Below, in pieces: positions 8,402-17,094 of a stretch of DNA of 53,568 nt (positions within the stretch are counted from its first letter, which is position 1; each line of letters opens with the position of its first letter). The stretch lies in NCBI GenBank assembly GCA_946626605.1, contig CAMOUL010000014.1, positions 1 through 53,568 of the forward strand. The letters are read 5' to 3'. The translations under genes and the position numbers were made by a program. Source of the DNA: an uncultured Bacteroidales bacterium (GTDB lineage: Bacteria > Bacteroidota > Bacteroidia > Bacteroidales > Paludibacteraceae). Under the pieces are notes generated by a model. That model made no database searches. It was not told where the DNA came from and saw only the letters and a list, made by a program, of their open reading frames with translations.

Positions 8402-9283
8402 TTAATAAACATAGAAGCAGTTTGAACAATCATCAGGCGAGTAGGTCACAAAGACGATATCGGTGAGGTTAAAAGCATCACCAGAGCCTTTATCTCCCTG
8501 CACGTATAAAACAGACTCGATTCCAGCCAATTGGGAACGCATTGCATCCGTTAGTTCTAACTCAAAATATTCATTGGTCAAAGTCATATTAGACTGATCT
8601 GCTACTTTTGTTGGAGGTTCTCCCCATGCCAGAATTAAATTCAATGTAAAATTTGTACGGTTAGCCTCATGATAGAAACGAATGGCTCTTACATTGCTAA
8701 AATCACCATATGGAGCCAAGGTCGCTTTATTAATCTCCTTTGTAGTCCATCCGTCAACCCAAAAAAGTCCTTTCCAAACGGTTTTGAATGGTTCATGGAA
8801 AGATCCGGCACGCCCGGGTTGAATTAAATCCACAACATTGATGGTTATACCTTCTCCATAAATACGAAAGTCTCGACCTACTCCATCCCCAGCACAGTTA
8901 GGTCCACCATAACGAATAGCATCCAACATATCTTTTGTAAGGCATAGATCGTAATGTCCACTATTCCACTCGACATCACGTATTTCTCCTCCCGGTAAAT
9001 AGGCTTTGTTAGTAAAAACATCTCCCTCACAAACTTGATATCCAAGTAGTAATTTATGAGCTCCTTCTCCAGTATTCCAACCATGTACACGAACGATATT
9101 TCCGGGAACAGCCGACTCGAATTTATCTTTACCAATAAACAGGTGATGCGCTTCGTCGTATCCTAAAGCGACATCATATACATCGCCTGAAGCGGGGTGT
9201 ATTTTCGTACACGTCTCCTCCGCCATGACGTTGGTCATGCTTGCCATTAAAAGGGCGGCTAAAACATACATTTTTGTTTTCAT
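8402..9283 (-). CDS. secreted two-module protein, divergent member of the fructan-locus binding family
   Basis: 293 residues with signal peptide MKTKMYVLAALLMASMTNVMA. It carries two modules of about 110-130 residues that are diverged versions of those in the genes at 10958 and 12025. The second module is the clearer: VWKGLFWVDGWTT, RAIRFYHEANRTNF, and a closing DAFNLTDIVFV strand. Extra Cys residues (near the start of the mature protein, in VCEGDV, PNCAGDG and the DDCSNC end) are unusual. Unlike its relatives it lacks the C-terminal NGQxxIxRDG motif. It is visibly more AT-rich than the neighbouring genes. It lies between two GH32 genes, so a sugar-binding role on fructan is inferred from position and paralogy; no enzyme motif is visible. 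Confidence 0.75.
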   Translation of the reverse strand: MKTKMYVLAALLMASMTNVMAEETCTKIHPASGDVYDVALGYDEAHHLFIGKDKFESAVPGNIVRVHGWNTGEGAHKLLLGYQVCEGDVFTNKAYLPGGEIRDVEWNSGHYDLCLTKDMLDAIRYGGPNCAGDGVGRDFRIYGEGITINVVDLIQPGRAGSFHEPFKTVWKGLFWVDGWTTKEINKATLAPYGDFSNVRAIRFYHEANRTNFTLNLILAWGEPPTKVADQSNMTLTNEYFELELTDAMRSQLAGIESVLYVQGDKGSGDAFNLTDIVFVTYSPDDCSNCFYVY

Positions 9284-9310
9284 AACTGTCTGTGTTTTTA
9301 TTGGTGAGTA

Positions 9311-10912
9311 TTAAAGTTTTTGTCCCATAGAGGTGTATCTATGTCCGTCACGGCAGATAATCAGCTGACCGTTCTCAAGACGTTTGGAGGCACTTTCTTT
9401 TCTCTCCACTACGGAAAGATCGGTCGTTTTATCCGGGTCATTGATCTGCTGTCGGATGTCGGTTATCTGGACAGAGCCATTATAACAACGGATTGTCCAA
9501 GGCTTGTTCTGAAGGCCGTAGATGCGGTTGGTGTAACACACATTGTCGTTGATATACATCACCAGCACGGAACGGTCTATGTATATATCCACTTGGTACA
9601 CATTGTTTGCCGGTTGCGAGAAGAAATAGCCGTCTATATACGGTATGAAGCCCATGGCATCAGGTCCCTCTTGCTCGAAGTTCACTTTCGCTCTGTTGTT
9701 CGCTTCGGGGTTGATGATGATCGAGTAATAACGATTAGACCAAGACTCTCTGGCTACAGAGACACCGAATTTCGTTTGCGCGGAGCTCGCTGTGACGGTG
9801 AAAGAGAGGTGGGTCTTGTCGCTGAGTGAGGGCAGCGCGAGCGATCCTCCAGCCACGAGCGAAGCAGAGGTCGTGGATACCTCCACATCGTCGTTGAACC
9901 AGGTACGCACGGGCTCTATCTCCCCCAGAGTGAGCGATCCGTTGGCATGCTGGATAAGACGATGCGCCACCAGTGTACCTGCCCAATCCGGCTCGCCGTT
10001 GTCATTATTGACGGCGGTGTTGTTATTATCCCTGCGCGTCGGGCACCAACCCCATATATACCGGTTCGTACCATCCGAAGCGGTCTTGCCTGCATAGTAT
10101 CCGCGGGAGTCGAGGTAGCCCTCATGGTCATCTGGCCAGACAGGGTTATCGTTCGCCGTACAGGCCGCCAGACCGGCAAAAGTAGTAGCTTTAAAATACT
10201 GCATGCGACGGATCTCCCGATGCAATTCGCTATAGACCAGATACCACCAGTTGCCCATTTTAAACACATTGGGACACTCGTAGAAACGATCCCACAAGGT
10301 AGTCATAAAGACTCCTTTGTGAGTCCAGTTATAGCAGTCCGAAGAGGTAAAGTGGGCTAAGACGTTCCTGCCATCTTTGCCAGTAGCAATGAGCATGTGA
10401 TAGACACCATCCTCGGTACGGAAGACCTCCGGATCACGAAAATCGTCATGGTAGTAGTACCATGTATCCGGGGCAAGACGGAAAGAGGTCTTGGTCCAGC
10501 TGATGCCATCGGTGGAGGTGGCACACATGATCACCTGACGGCATTCAGACTCTGAGGGCTGGTATTTATTGCCGGTGTAGTAGAAATAATAGGTACCCGT
10601 ATGCGCCTTGATAACCGACCCGGTACCGATAGCCGCATCCTGCGCCCACCGGTTGCCGGTAGGAAGCACTACTCCACTCTCTCCATAATTGACGAAATCA
10701 GTGGTGGAAATCATGTGTACAGGATGGTAGGTAGCCCAGTCATTCGGCCGGTATTCCTGCAGATAATATATGCGGAACTCTCCTGAATCCGCATCGTAAA
10801 AAGGCATCGGGTCTCCGCACCAACCTTGTGCAGGTTGGTAGTAATAGCCGTTCTGCGCTCCTACCAAGAGAGCGAGACAGCAAAGGGGGATTATGAGTAA
10901 GAGCCTTTTCAT
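9311..10912 (-). CDS. secreted GH32-like enzyme with variant nucleophile motif and C-terminal sorting-like motif
   Basis: 533 residues with signal peptide ending VGAQ near residue 20. It is a GH32 five-blade propeller with non-canonical motifs: WCGDPMPFYD (Asp34) in place of WMNDPNG, FRDPEV (Asp160) and YECPNVF (Glu212). The three catalytic acids are therefore retained. The C-terminal half (about 345-500) is a beta-sandwich of the kind annotated DUF4975 in relatives. The last residues (KRLENGQLIICRDGHRYTSMGQKL) carry the shared C-terminal motif seen in six other secreted proteins here. It is paralogous to the lipoprotein at 14007-15635. The likely role is hydrolysis of fructan outside the inner membrane; endo- versus exo-action cannot be read from sequence. 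Confidence 0.85.
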   Translation of the reverse strand: MKRLLLIIPLCCLALLVGAQNGYYYQPAQGWCGDPMPFYDADSGEFRIYYLQEYRPNDWATYHPVHMISTTDFVNYGESGVVLPTGNRWAQDAAIGTGSVIKAHTGTYYFYYTGNKYQPSESECRQVIMCATSTDGISWTKTSFRLAPDTWYYYHDDFRDPEVFRTEDGVYHMLIATGKDGRNVLAHFTSSDCYNWTHKGVFMTTLWDRFYECPNVFKMGNWWYLVYSELHREIRRMQYFKATTFAGLAACTANDNPVWPDDHEGYLDSRGYYAGKTASDGTNRYIWGWCPTRRDNNNTAVNNDNGEPDWAGTLVAHRLIQHANGSLTLGEIEPVRTWFNDDVEVSTTSASLVAGGSLALPSLSDKTHLSFTVTASSAQTKFGVSVARESWSNRYYSIIINPEANNRAKVNFEQEGPDAMGFIPYIDGYFFSQPANNVYQVDIYIDRSVLVMYINDNVCYTNRIYGLQNKPWTIRCYNGSVQITDIRQQINDPDKTTDLSVVERKESASKRLENGQLIICRDGHRYTSMGQKL

Positions 10913-10957
10913 AATAGCCAGCCCGGGAGGGTATCAGCCTCCCGAACCGTAAAAGGA

Positions 10958-11803
10958 TTAGAGCTGTGCACCAAGCGCATTGTACTTAACACCATTCTTG
11001 ATGATCACGAGTTGTCCGTTCTCGAAGAACTTAACAGCCTTGCTCTCTACAGCAGTGTTGCTGAGAGCAGTTGGGAAATTGCCTACGAGGACGATGTCGG
11101 TTACGTTGAAAGCAGCACCTGTCTCTTTGTTAAACTGGATCATCCAGTGACCAGCATTCGCCAGACGGTTACGGAGGTCATCAGTCAGCGGGAGTTCCAT
11201 GTAGCCCTCACCTGCGGTCATGGCATTTTGGTCAGCGATCTGTCCTTCAGCATCCCAGTTTTCTTTGATGTTGATGACAAAGTCCGAGCGGTTAGCCTCT
11301 GAATAGATGCGGAGTGCAGTAGCGTATGTGAAATCCACATTGCAATAACCGTCACGATAGAGTTCGAGTGTGGTCCAATCGTCCGCCCAGAAGAAACCGG
11401 TCCAAACAGTAAAACCTTCCTTGAGGGTTTTGCTCTCAAGAAGTTCTACCTTCGTGCAAGTGAAGTTAGCGCCGATGAGTTCCAGGCCGTGTGCCTTGAG
11501 GCTATCCACAGCGGTTTGGGTAAGGAACTGCTCGAAAGCGCCGTCACCACTGATCCATGCAGCCTCACGGCTACCTGCCAGGTGGTCAAAATGCTCGTTC
11601 ATCACTTTGAACTCAATACCATCAGTAGCACCAGTGAAGTGCACTTTAATTAAGTTGCCGGGTTGAGCCGCTGCAAACTGATCAGCTGCAATCTGCAGAC
11701 CACCTTCAGCCCACGAAACATGCTTCGAACCGGTCCAGATGTCGGTAGCATTCACACTCATTACCAGCGCTGCGAAGAGCGCTACAAGAGAAATCTTTTT
11801 CAT
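10958..11803 (-). CDS. secreted two-module protein with C-terminal motif, probable fructan-binding
   Basis: 281 residues with signal peptide MKKISLVALFAALVMSVNA. There are two modules. The first starts DIWTGSKHVSWAEGG and includes NEHFDHLAGSREAAW, ending FTCTKVELLE. The second starts VWTGFFWADDWTT and includes RIYSEANRSDF, MTAGEGYMELPLTD and GAAFNVTDIVLV. Both modules share the same plan (a DG-x-Y/F-E-x-x-LT segment followed by a closing strand), so they look like an ancient internal duplication. The C-terminus (FFENGQLVIIKNGVKYNALGAQL) is the shared sorting-like motif. No catalytic motif is visible. Position behind SusC/SusD and beside GH32 genes suggests a surface glycan-binding role analogous to SusE/SusF; this is inference. 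Confidence 0.78.
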   Translation of the reverse strand: MKKISLVALFAALVMSVNATDIWTGSKHVSWAEGGLQIAADQFAAAQPGNLIKVHFTGATDGIEFKVMNEHFDHLAGSREAAWISGDGAFEQFLTQTAVDSLKAHGLELIGANFTCTKVELLESKTLKEGFTVWTGFFWADDWTTLELYRDGYCNVDFTYATALRIYSEANRSDFVINIKENWDAEGQIADQNAMTAGEGYMELPLTDDLRNRLANAGHWMIQFNKETGAAFNVTDIVLVGNFPTALSNTAVESKAVKFFENGQLVIIKNGVKYNALGAQL

Positions 11804-11854
11804 AATGATTTAATTTTAAAGGGTTGTTAATAAGTTATTATTGAGGTTGTTTAA

Positions 11855-11995
11855 TTAATCTCCTTCTGTGATCGAAGAGCCGGATGTTGATCCACCAATG
11901 CCAATCGTATTAGCAGAACCACTACCTGCACAAAGCGCAGCCAAGTGATTTACCTGCTCCGTTTCCATTTGAGGAACGATATAATTCTTTCTCAT
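11855..11995 (-). CDS. 46-residue peptide inside the fructan operon
   Basis: ATG at 11995 and TAA at 11855-11857 give 46 residues: MRKNYIVPQMETEQVNHLAA, then LCAGSGSANTIGIGG and STSGSSITEGD. The N-terminal K-x-Y-x-x-P pattern followed by a hydrophobic LAALCAGSG turn and a Gly/Ser-rich acidic tail is like a class of tiny Bacteroidales proteins often annotated hypothetical. It has no signal peptide. It sits between two paralogous binding-protein genes, 51 bp after one and 29 bp before the other, on the same strand. Function is unknown; a structural, regulatory or secreted-peptide role cannot be told apart. Confidence 0.6.
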   Translation of the reverse strand: MRKNYIVPQMETEQVNHLAALCAGSGSANTIGIGGSTSGSSITEGD

Positions 11996-12024
11996 GGTTA
12001 TATTCTTTTGATGGTTATACAAAT

Positions 12025-13986
12025 TTATTGAACGCGTACGCCTGTCACATTATAAAGTTGACCGTCACGAAGGATAAACAGTTGACCGTTCATCAGCACT
12101 TTCTTAAGGCTGAAGGCAGAAGGCTGAAGGCTTTCTACACCAGTAGCCTGGTTTTCCACCGCAATCACGCGACGAATTCTACCGGGAGCCGGGGCAATCG
12201 GAGTGATAGCACTCATATTGATATAGGCACGGTTCGGAGCAATAGTTACGGCGCTATTCACCAAGTAGAGATGGTTATTTTTCAGCACATAGGCATCCGT
12301 CGGTACATTCATCGCCGTTGCGCCAAGGTTGCCAACGAGACCATTAGCCTCTTGAACCTCCGCGCGTGGGCCAGTCATGGTGACGGTGAGTTGGTCAGCC
12401 GAAGCCTGGAAGATATAGGGTTTGCCGGCCTCCATCGAAGCCACCTCTTCGATGGTGATACCCTCGGAAGCGTTGCCGCCTACGATACGGTACATCGTGG
12501 CGCCCTCGATAACCAACGAAGCACGCGGCAGACAGATCGTACCATAGTTGCCGTTCGTCACCGTGCGGGTGTACGGCTCCTCCATAACGAGCACGATATC
12601 GGTTACGTTGAAGGCAGCCCCACCCTCTTTGTTGAACTGAACCAAGAGGTGCTCCGAAGCAGCAATCTTCTCGCGCATGTAATCCGTCAGCGGCAGTTCC
12701 ATATAACCCTCACCGGCAGTCATGGCGCCGATTTTGGCGATCTCCACACCGCCGTCGTCATCCCAATTATCACGTACATTGAGCACGAAATCCGAGCGGT
12801 TGGCCTCGTGATAGAAACGGATTGCCTTGACATCATTGAAATCCACATAACGATAGCCGTTCCAATAGAGGTACATCGTGCTCCACTCGTCTGCCCAGAA
12901 ATAACCGGTCCATACATTGACACCTTCCGGCAGGGATGCCTTGCCGTCCTCTAACTCGACGCGCAACGCATTGAATCCATTACCGCCTATTTCCAAACCA
13001 TATGCCTTCAGTTCCTCCACAGCTTTCGGGGTCAGGAAATGCTTAAAACGGCCGTTTCCATTCAACTTAGCTTGCTCACGGCTACCTGCAAGGTGGTCAA
13101 AATGCTCGTTCTTCACTTTCAGTTCAATCTCTTTCTCGGCATCGGTAGCATATTTAACGATGAGCTTCTGACCTGCCGTTGCAGTTGCAAAGAGCGCCTT
13201 ATCCAATGTAATCACCGAACTCTCGCCATAATCTACATGCTGATTGCCTTTCCAGAGATAGGGTTTCTCCACGAGTGCAATCTCCGTTACGTTAAACGCA
13301 GCTTTGTCATCGCCTTTGTAGAACTGCACGATAAGCTCATTGTCAATAGAAGCCAAGAGGGCACGTCTTTCGTCGGTCAAGGGCAACTCTACATAACCGT
13401 CACCGGCAGTCATATCGCCAATACCGCCGATTTGGTCACCTTCCGCCCAAGATTTCTTGAAGTTTACTTTAAAATCCGAGCGTCCAGCCTCGTGATATAC
13501 ACGGATAGCGGAATAGTCGCTCCAATCCACTACCGATGCGATAGCAGGATAGAAGAGCATCTCACCCCATCCGTCTGCCCAATAGAGACCTCTCCACATA
13601 GTAGTCATGCCTTCGCGACCTTCTACTTCGTTCAGTTCCACTTTTGTTACCGTGAAATGATTGCCGACGATCTCCAGACCGTGTGCTTTAATGGCATCAA
13701 TAGCGCCCGGAGTGAGGTATAGTTCGTAAGCACCATCGCCATTGATCCACGCGTTCTTACGCGAACCGGCGATGTTTACACCGTTTGCTTTGAATTCGAT
13801 ACCATCCGAGGCATCAGTAAAGAACACTTTCAGCGCATTACCGGGCTGAGCGCCCGCAAAAGTAGCGGCATTCAGATTCAGGGCAGAAGTCCACGTAACG
13901 GCGTGGCTACCCGTCCAGATGTCTGTTGCATTCGCGTTGAACAAGAACGCCAAGGCGAATAGCATCAATAAAGAGATTTTTCTCAT
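12025..13986 (-). CDS. secreted four-module protein with C-terminal motif, probable fructan-binding
   Basis: 653 residues with signal peptide MRKISLLMLFALAFLFNANA. Four modules follow in the order A-B-A-B, at about 21-125, 127-235, 236-346 and 350-465. A modules contain WTG/WKG-x-x-x-V at the start and end in FTVTKVEL or FNALRVEL. B modules contain GLYWADGW or GYFWADEW, YHEAxRSDF, MTAGxGYxELPLTD and AAFNVTxIxLV. A different domain (about 466-620, rich in GTICLPRAS-like strands) precedes the C-terminal motif VLMNGQLFILRDGQLYNVTGVRVQ. The second A module is nearly identical at DNA level, over about 50 bp, to the A module of the gene at 10958, so a recent duplication is likely. The probable role is holding fructan at the cell surface. 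Confidence 0.78.
   Translation of the reverse strand: MRKISLLMLFALAFLFNANATDIWTGSHAVTWTSALNLNAATFAGAQPGNALKVFFTDASDGIEFKANGVNIAGSRKNAWINGDGAYELYLTPGAIDAIKAHGLEIVGNHFTVTKVELNEVEGREGMTTMWRGLYWADGWGEMLFYPAIASVVDWSDYSAIRVYHEAGRSDFKVNFKKSWAEGDQIGGIGDMTAGDGYVELPLTDERRALLASIDNELIVQFYKGDDKAAFNVTEIALVEKPYLWKGNQHVDYGESSVITLDKALFATATAGQKLIVKYATDAEKEIELKVKNEHFDHLAGSREQAKLNGNGRFKHFLTPKAVEELKAYGLEIGGNGFNALRVELEDGKASLPEGVNVWTGYFWADEWSTMYLYWNGYRYVDFNDVKAIRFYHEANRSDFVLNVRDNWDDDGGVEIAKIGAMTAGEGYMELPLTDYMREKIAASEHLLVQFNKEGGAAFNVTDIVLVMEEPYTRTVTNGNYGTICLPRASLVIEGATMYRIVGGNASEGITIEEVASMEAGKPYIFQASADQLTVTMTGPRAEVQEANGLVGNLGATAMNVPTDAYVLKNNHLYLVNSAVTIAPNRAYINMSAITPIAPAPGRIRRVIAVENQATGVESLQPSAFSLKKVLMNGQLFILRDGQLYNVTGVRVQ
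12106..12134. repeat. in-frame direct repeat (AAGGCTG/AAGGCAG words)
   Basis: AAGGCTGAAGGCAG followed by AAGGCTGAAGGCTT; a 14-bp unit repeated twice, encoding LQPSAFSL just before the C-terminal motif of the gene starting at 13986. Confidence 0.65.
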
Positions 13987-14006
13987 AATGATTAAAGATT
14001 AAGTGG

Positions 14007-15635
14007 TTAGTATTGTTTGAGTTGGATATCTTTGACGGTCATGGCGCCTTCGTAGCAGTTGACAGACCAGCAGTTACGCTGGATGCCGTAGATGCGCTGG
14101 GTATAAGTGAGCACGTCGTTGATATACATTACAAGCACGGAGTTGTCGGTATAGATGTTGATATTATACGTTCTGTCCGCAGGAATTGGGAAAGGATAGC
14201 TGCCGCCACCTTTGAGTTCCCATTTGCCCTGCTCCTCTTCGAAACGGATATAGTTATTATTGCCGTCCGGGCAGACCATGATGCTGTAGTATTTCTCGTA
14301 GGTCTTGTCGCCGTCTTTGCGGTCGCCGCGGACGAAGGAGATGCCGAAACGGTCGGCTTTGTCAGCGGTGGTGACGGTCATGGATATATGGTTGTGGTAG
14401 CCGAGGGTGTTGAACATGACGGAGCTATAAGCCTTCATGGAGTAAACATCGTCCGCAATAGAGAGATTACCCTCTTCCTCCCCCCATTTCTTAACCGGTT
14501 TGAGGGTAGCTGTCTGGTTGTACTTATTGCGGATAGCAGGTACTTCAGCCGTATAGAGAGTACCGTCTTCGCGTTGCATTAGGCGATGCACCACCAGAGT
14601 ACCTCCCCACTTAGGCTCGGCTTCGGGATTGATATCCGTGTTATCCTTACCGCGGCGCTCCGGGCACCAGCCCCATATATAGCGGTCGGTACCGTCGGAC
14701 GCAGTGTTGCCGGCATAGAAAGCACGGCTGTCCAATGCGCCCTCTTTGCTGTCCGGCCAGTGGGGAGCAGTAGCGGATTTGAGTTCGTCTATCGTGCGTC
14801 CTTTGAGATAGTGGACACGGCGCTCAAATCCCGACATATCGCTATACGTCAGATACCACCACTCTCCCATTTGGAAGACATTGGGACACTCCAAGAAACG
14901 ATCCCAAACCATCTTGGCGAAGACACCTTTGTGCTCCCAGGTCTTGAGGTCAGCGGAGACGAACTCGGCAAAGCAGCCGTCTTTGTCCTCGGCACGCGAA
15001 CCCGCAGGCATCGGTTTGGTAGCGACAATCATATGATAGCCGTCTTCCATCTTCCAGATATACGGATCGCGGAAATTGAGCGTGCTATAGCCGTAGTCCC
15101 CTCCGCGCAGACGGAAGAGCTGATCCTTAGTCCAGGTCTTGAAATCAGGGCTGGTAGCACGCATGACGACCTGTCGGTCCTCGTCGGCAGCGGGTTTGTA
15201 CCGCTCGCCGGTGTAGTAGATATAGTACAGTTTCTGCGCCTCGTCATAGACTACACAACCGGTACCAAGGGCTGCATCCTGCTCCCCGGCGCGACCGGTA
15301 GGCAGCACTTCGCCCATAGAGGTATAGGTAGCACAATCGGTAGTACGGATACCCCACAAGGGGTGGAAAGTCTCCTCCAGATTCTGCTCGAAATTATGGA
15401 GATAAAGGATCTTATATTCCTTCACAACCGGGTCAAAGAAGGGCAGCGGGTCACCTGCCGAGCCGGCGGAAGGGATGTAATAGGTAGTCGTCCCCGACTC
15501 ATCCGACGCATTGAAATAGGTGGTGATATTCTCCCAGTCCTTTTGCTCCTGCGGAATATTCTCCTGACAGGAAGTCAGGAAGGTACAAAGGAACATTGTA
15601 CAAAGTACAAAGGATATGATTTTCTTGGTTTTCAT
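14007..15635 (-). CDS. GH32-like surface lipoprotein, candidate endo-fructanase
   Basis: 542 residues. The lipoprotein signal has lipobox LTSC with Cys23, followed by QENIPQEQKDWEN, an acidic stretch of the type associated with surface export in Bacteroidota. GH32 motifs are variant but complete: SAGDPLPFF (Asp62), FRDPYI (Asp190) and ECPNVF (Glu249). It is a paralogue of the enzyme at 9311-10912 but lacks the C-terminal NGQ motif, so the two probably reach the surface by different routes. It lies directly after the DUF4960-type gene (6-bp gap), the same place as the surface endo-levanase BT1760. Surface endo-cleavage of fructan is the best guess; levan versus inulin cannot be decided. Confidence 0.85.
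   Translation of the reverse strand: MKTKKIISFVLCTMFLCTFLTSCQENIPQEQKDWENITTYFNASDESGTTTYYIPSAGSAGDPLPFFDPVVKEYKILYLHNFEQNLEETFHPLWGIRTTDCATYTSMGEVLPTGRAGEQDAALGTGCVVYDEAQKLYYIYYTGERYKPAADEDRQVVMRATSPDFKTWTKDQLFRLRGGDYGYSTLNFRDPYIWKMEDGYHMIVATKPMPAGSRAEDKDGCFAEFVSADLKTWEHKGVFAKMVWDRFLECPNVFQMGEWWYLTYSDMSGFERRVHYLKGRTIDELKSATAPHWPDSKEGALDSRAFYAGNTASDGTDRYIWGWCPERRGKDNTDINPEAEPKWGGTLVVHRLMQREDGTLYTAEVPAIRNKYNQTATLKPVKKWGEEEGNLSIADDVYSMKAYSSVMFNTLGYHNHISMTVTTADKADRFGISFVRGDRKDGDKTYEKYYSIMVCPDGNNNYIRFEEEQGKWELKGGGSYPFPIPADRTYNINIYTDNSVLVMYINDVLTYTQRIYGIQRNCWSVNCYEGAMTVKDIQLKQY
15582..15614. repeat. direct repeat (GTACAAAG words) inside a signal peptide
   Basis: GGTACAAAGGAACATTGT then ACAAAGTACAAAGG; the TACAAAG word occurs three times and encodes part of the LCTMFLCTFL core of the GH32 lipoprotein signal. 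Confidence 0.6.
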
Positions 15636-15641
15636 AACGTA

Positions 15642-17039
15642 TTATTGCTTTAGGTAATTAAACGCATTTTCGGTTATCTTCGCGATATTCTCGTGATAGT
15701 ACGAGGTGTACTCGCTGGGGTCTGCAGCCGTGTACCAGTCGTAACATCCGGAACCGATACAGATGATAGCACCGTGTTCAGCAGTCTTGCGGAACTCCCA
15801 TGCCACAACTGCGTCCGCGCTACCGGCGATGTCATAAGCGCCGGTCTTCTCGTGGAAGACGTCGCGATCCGCGTAGCCACCCCAGTCGGAGCCGATATGG
15901 TATTGTGCGGTGGAGTTCGTGATCTTATAACCCTCGTCACAAGTATAGACGTGATCCAGCGCTGAGGGGTTCATGGTCAGGTTCTGCCAGAGGGCATGGT
16001 CGGTATGACCGGTGATAGCGAACTCCCACGGACTGCCTACGCGCTCTGCATCGGACTCCTTACCGCCCCATGCATTATTCGGGAAGCACTCGGCTTCGCC
16101 TAAATAGTACGGCAGGTTCACCGCATAACGGGTCAGCAGGAACGATCCACCGGCATGGTAGAACTCTTTGAGTTTGTCGAGCACGGTATAATCGACTGCT
16201 TCGGGAGCGTTAGCCTCGAAAGGACCCTTGCCTTCCAGACCTCCGTCCTTATGGAAATGCCACCAGATTACCTTGCAATCCGTCATCACCACCCTTCCGG
16301 CAGCCAGATCAGCAAAGGAAGCATAGTCTGAGTTCTCCACATTAGCAAGCATCCAATTGACTGCCTCCTGCTCCTCGGGGTTGAGTTGCGCAGCCGTTTG
16401 AGCCAAACCCAAATAGAGCACAACCGGGTTGCCCTTTTCCTTAACGGTTACTTTATACGTAGTAGAAGCGGTGTTGTACGTCACGGTGAAGTCCACCGGA
16501 TTGGTGAAATCACAAGGCAGCCCAGAGCGCGGCGATACGGTTGCGCCATCGGTAGTCTTGATATTCGGGATCATGGTTTTGATATCCGTTCCGATAGGTA
16601 CAGAGACGGTGATGGTGTGAGCCACTTGGTCGATGATACCCACGTAGAGTTCATTAAGCATGAAAGAAAGGATACGCGCCTCATCGTGTTTCACACGCAC
16701 TTTATAATCGCGATAGACATTTCCGTTCTCCACATGAATCACAATCGGAGAGGTCATATTCACCTGAGCGCCTTGAGCGGGCGTAGCCTTTGCTCCCGCA
16801 GAGAGACGGAGCGTGGTGATGGTCATCAAATGGTCGTCGTGTACTTCAGGGACAGCTACTGTGACCGTAGCCGACGCATGATCCACTACACCCGGATAAA
16901 TATCATCCAGTACCAGCGAATCTATGCGGCAGTCACCATCAACATTGAACGGGTTGTCATGTTTCTGACAGGAGAGGGACAAGGCGCAAAAGGCCAAAAC
17001 CCCTACCCAACCTAAGATATTGTTATGTAGCTTTTTCAT
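15642..17039 (-). CDS. DUF4960-type surface glycan-binding lipoprotein
   Basis: 465 residues with lipobox LSLSC (Cys24). After the anchor come two tandem Ig-like domains of the DUF5018-type plan (about 38-120 and 122-205), each ending in a YxVxVK strand. The C-terminal half (about 208-465) matches DUF4960 as found in the levan-binding protein BT1761: a Rossmann-like region with VIWWHFHKDGG, GGSFLLTRYAV and GAIICIGSGCYDWY. It lies between susD and the surface GH32 gene, exactly the BT1761 position. The likely role is to hold fructan at the surface and pass it to SusCD. The DUF assignment is from memory of the family and should be confirmed by a profile search. Confidence 0.82.
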   Translation of the reverse strand: MKKLHNNILGWVGVLAFCALSLSCQKHDNPFNVDGDCRIDSLVLDDIYPGVVDHASATVTVAVPEVHDDHLMTITTLRLSAGAKATPAQGAQVNMTSPIVIHVENGNVYRDYKVRVKHDEARILSFMLNELYVGIIDQVAHTITVSVPIGTDIKTMIPNIKTTDGATVSPRSGLPCDFTNPVDFTVTYNTASTTYKVTVKEKGNPVVLYLGLAQTAAQLNPEEQEAVNWMLANVENSDYASFADLAAGRVVMTDCKVIWWHFHKDGGLEGKGPFEANAPEAVDYTVLDKLKEFYHAGGSFLLTRYAVNLPYYLGEAECFPNNAWGGKESDAERVGSPWEFAITGHTDHALWQNLTMNPSALDHVYTCDEGYKITNSTAQYHIGSDWGGYADRDVFHEKTGAYDIAGSADAVVAWEFRKTAEHGAIICIGSGCYDWYTAADPSEYTSYYHENIAKITENAFNYLKQ

Positions 17040-17056
17040 AATGATTCTTTAATTTT

Positions 17057-17086
17057 TCCGATATTTCGATATTTCGAGATTCTCAA
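17057..17086. repeat. direct repeat (CGATATTT words)
   Basis: CCGATATTTCGATATTTCG then AGATTCTCAATTCTCC; the 9-bp word TTCGATATT is repeated in the susD to DUF4960-gene gap. The same word recurs at 31725-31772. Confidence 0.6.
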
Positions 17087-17094
17087 TTCTCCAA

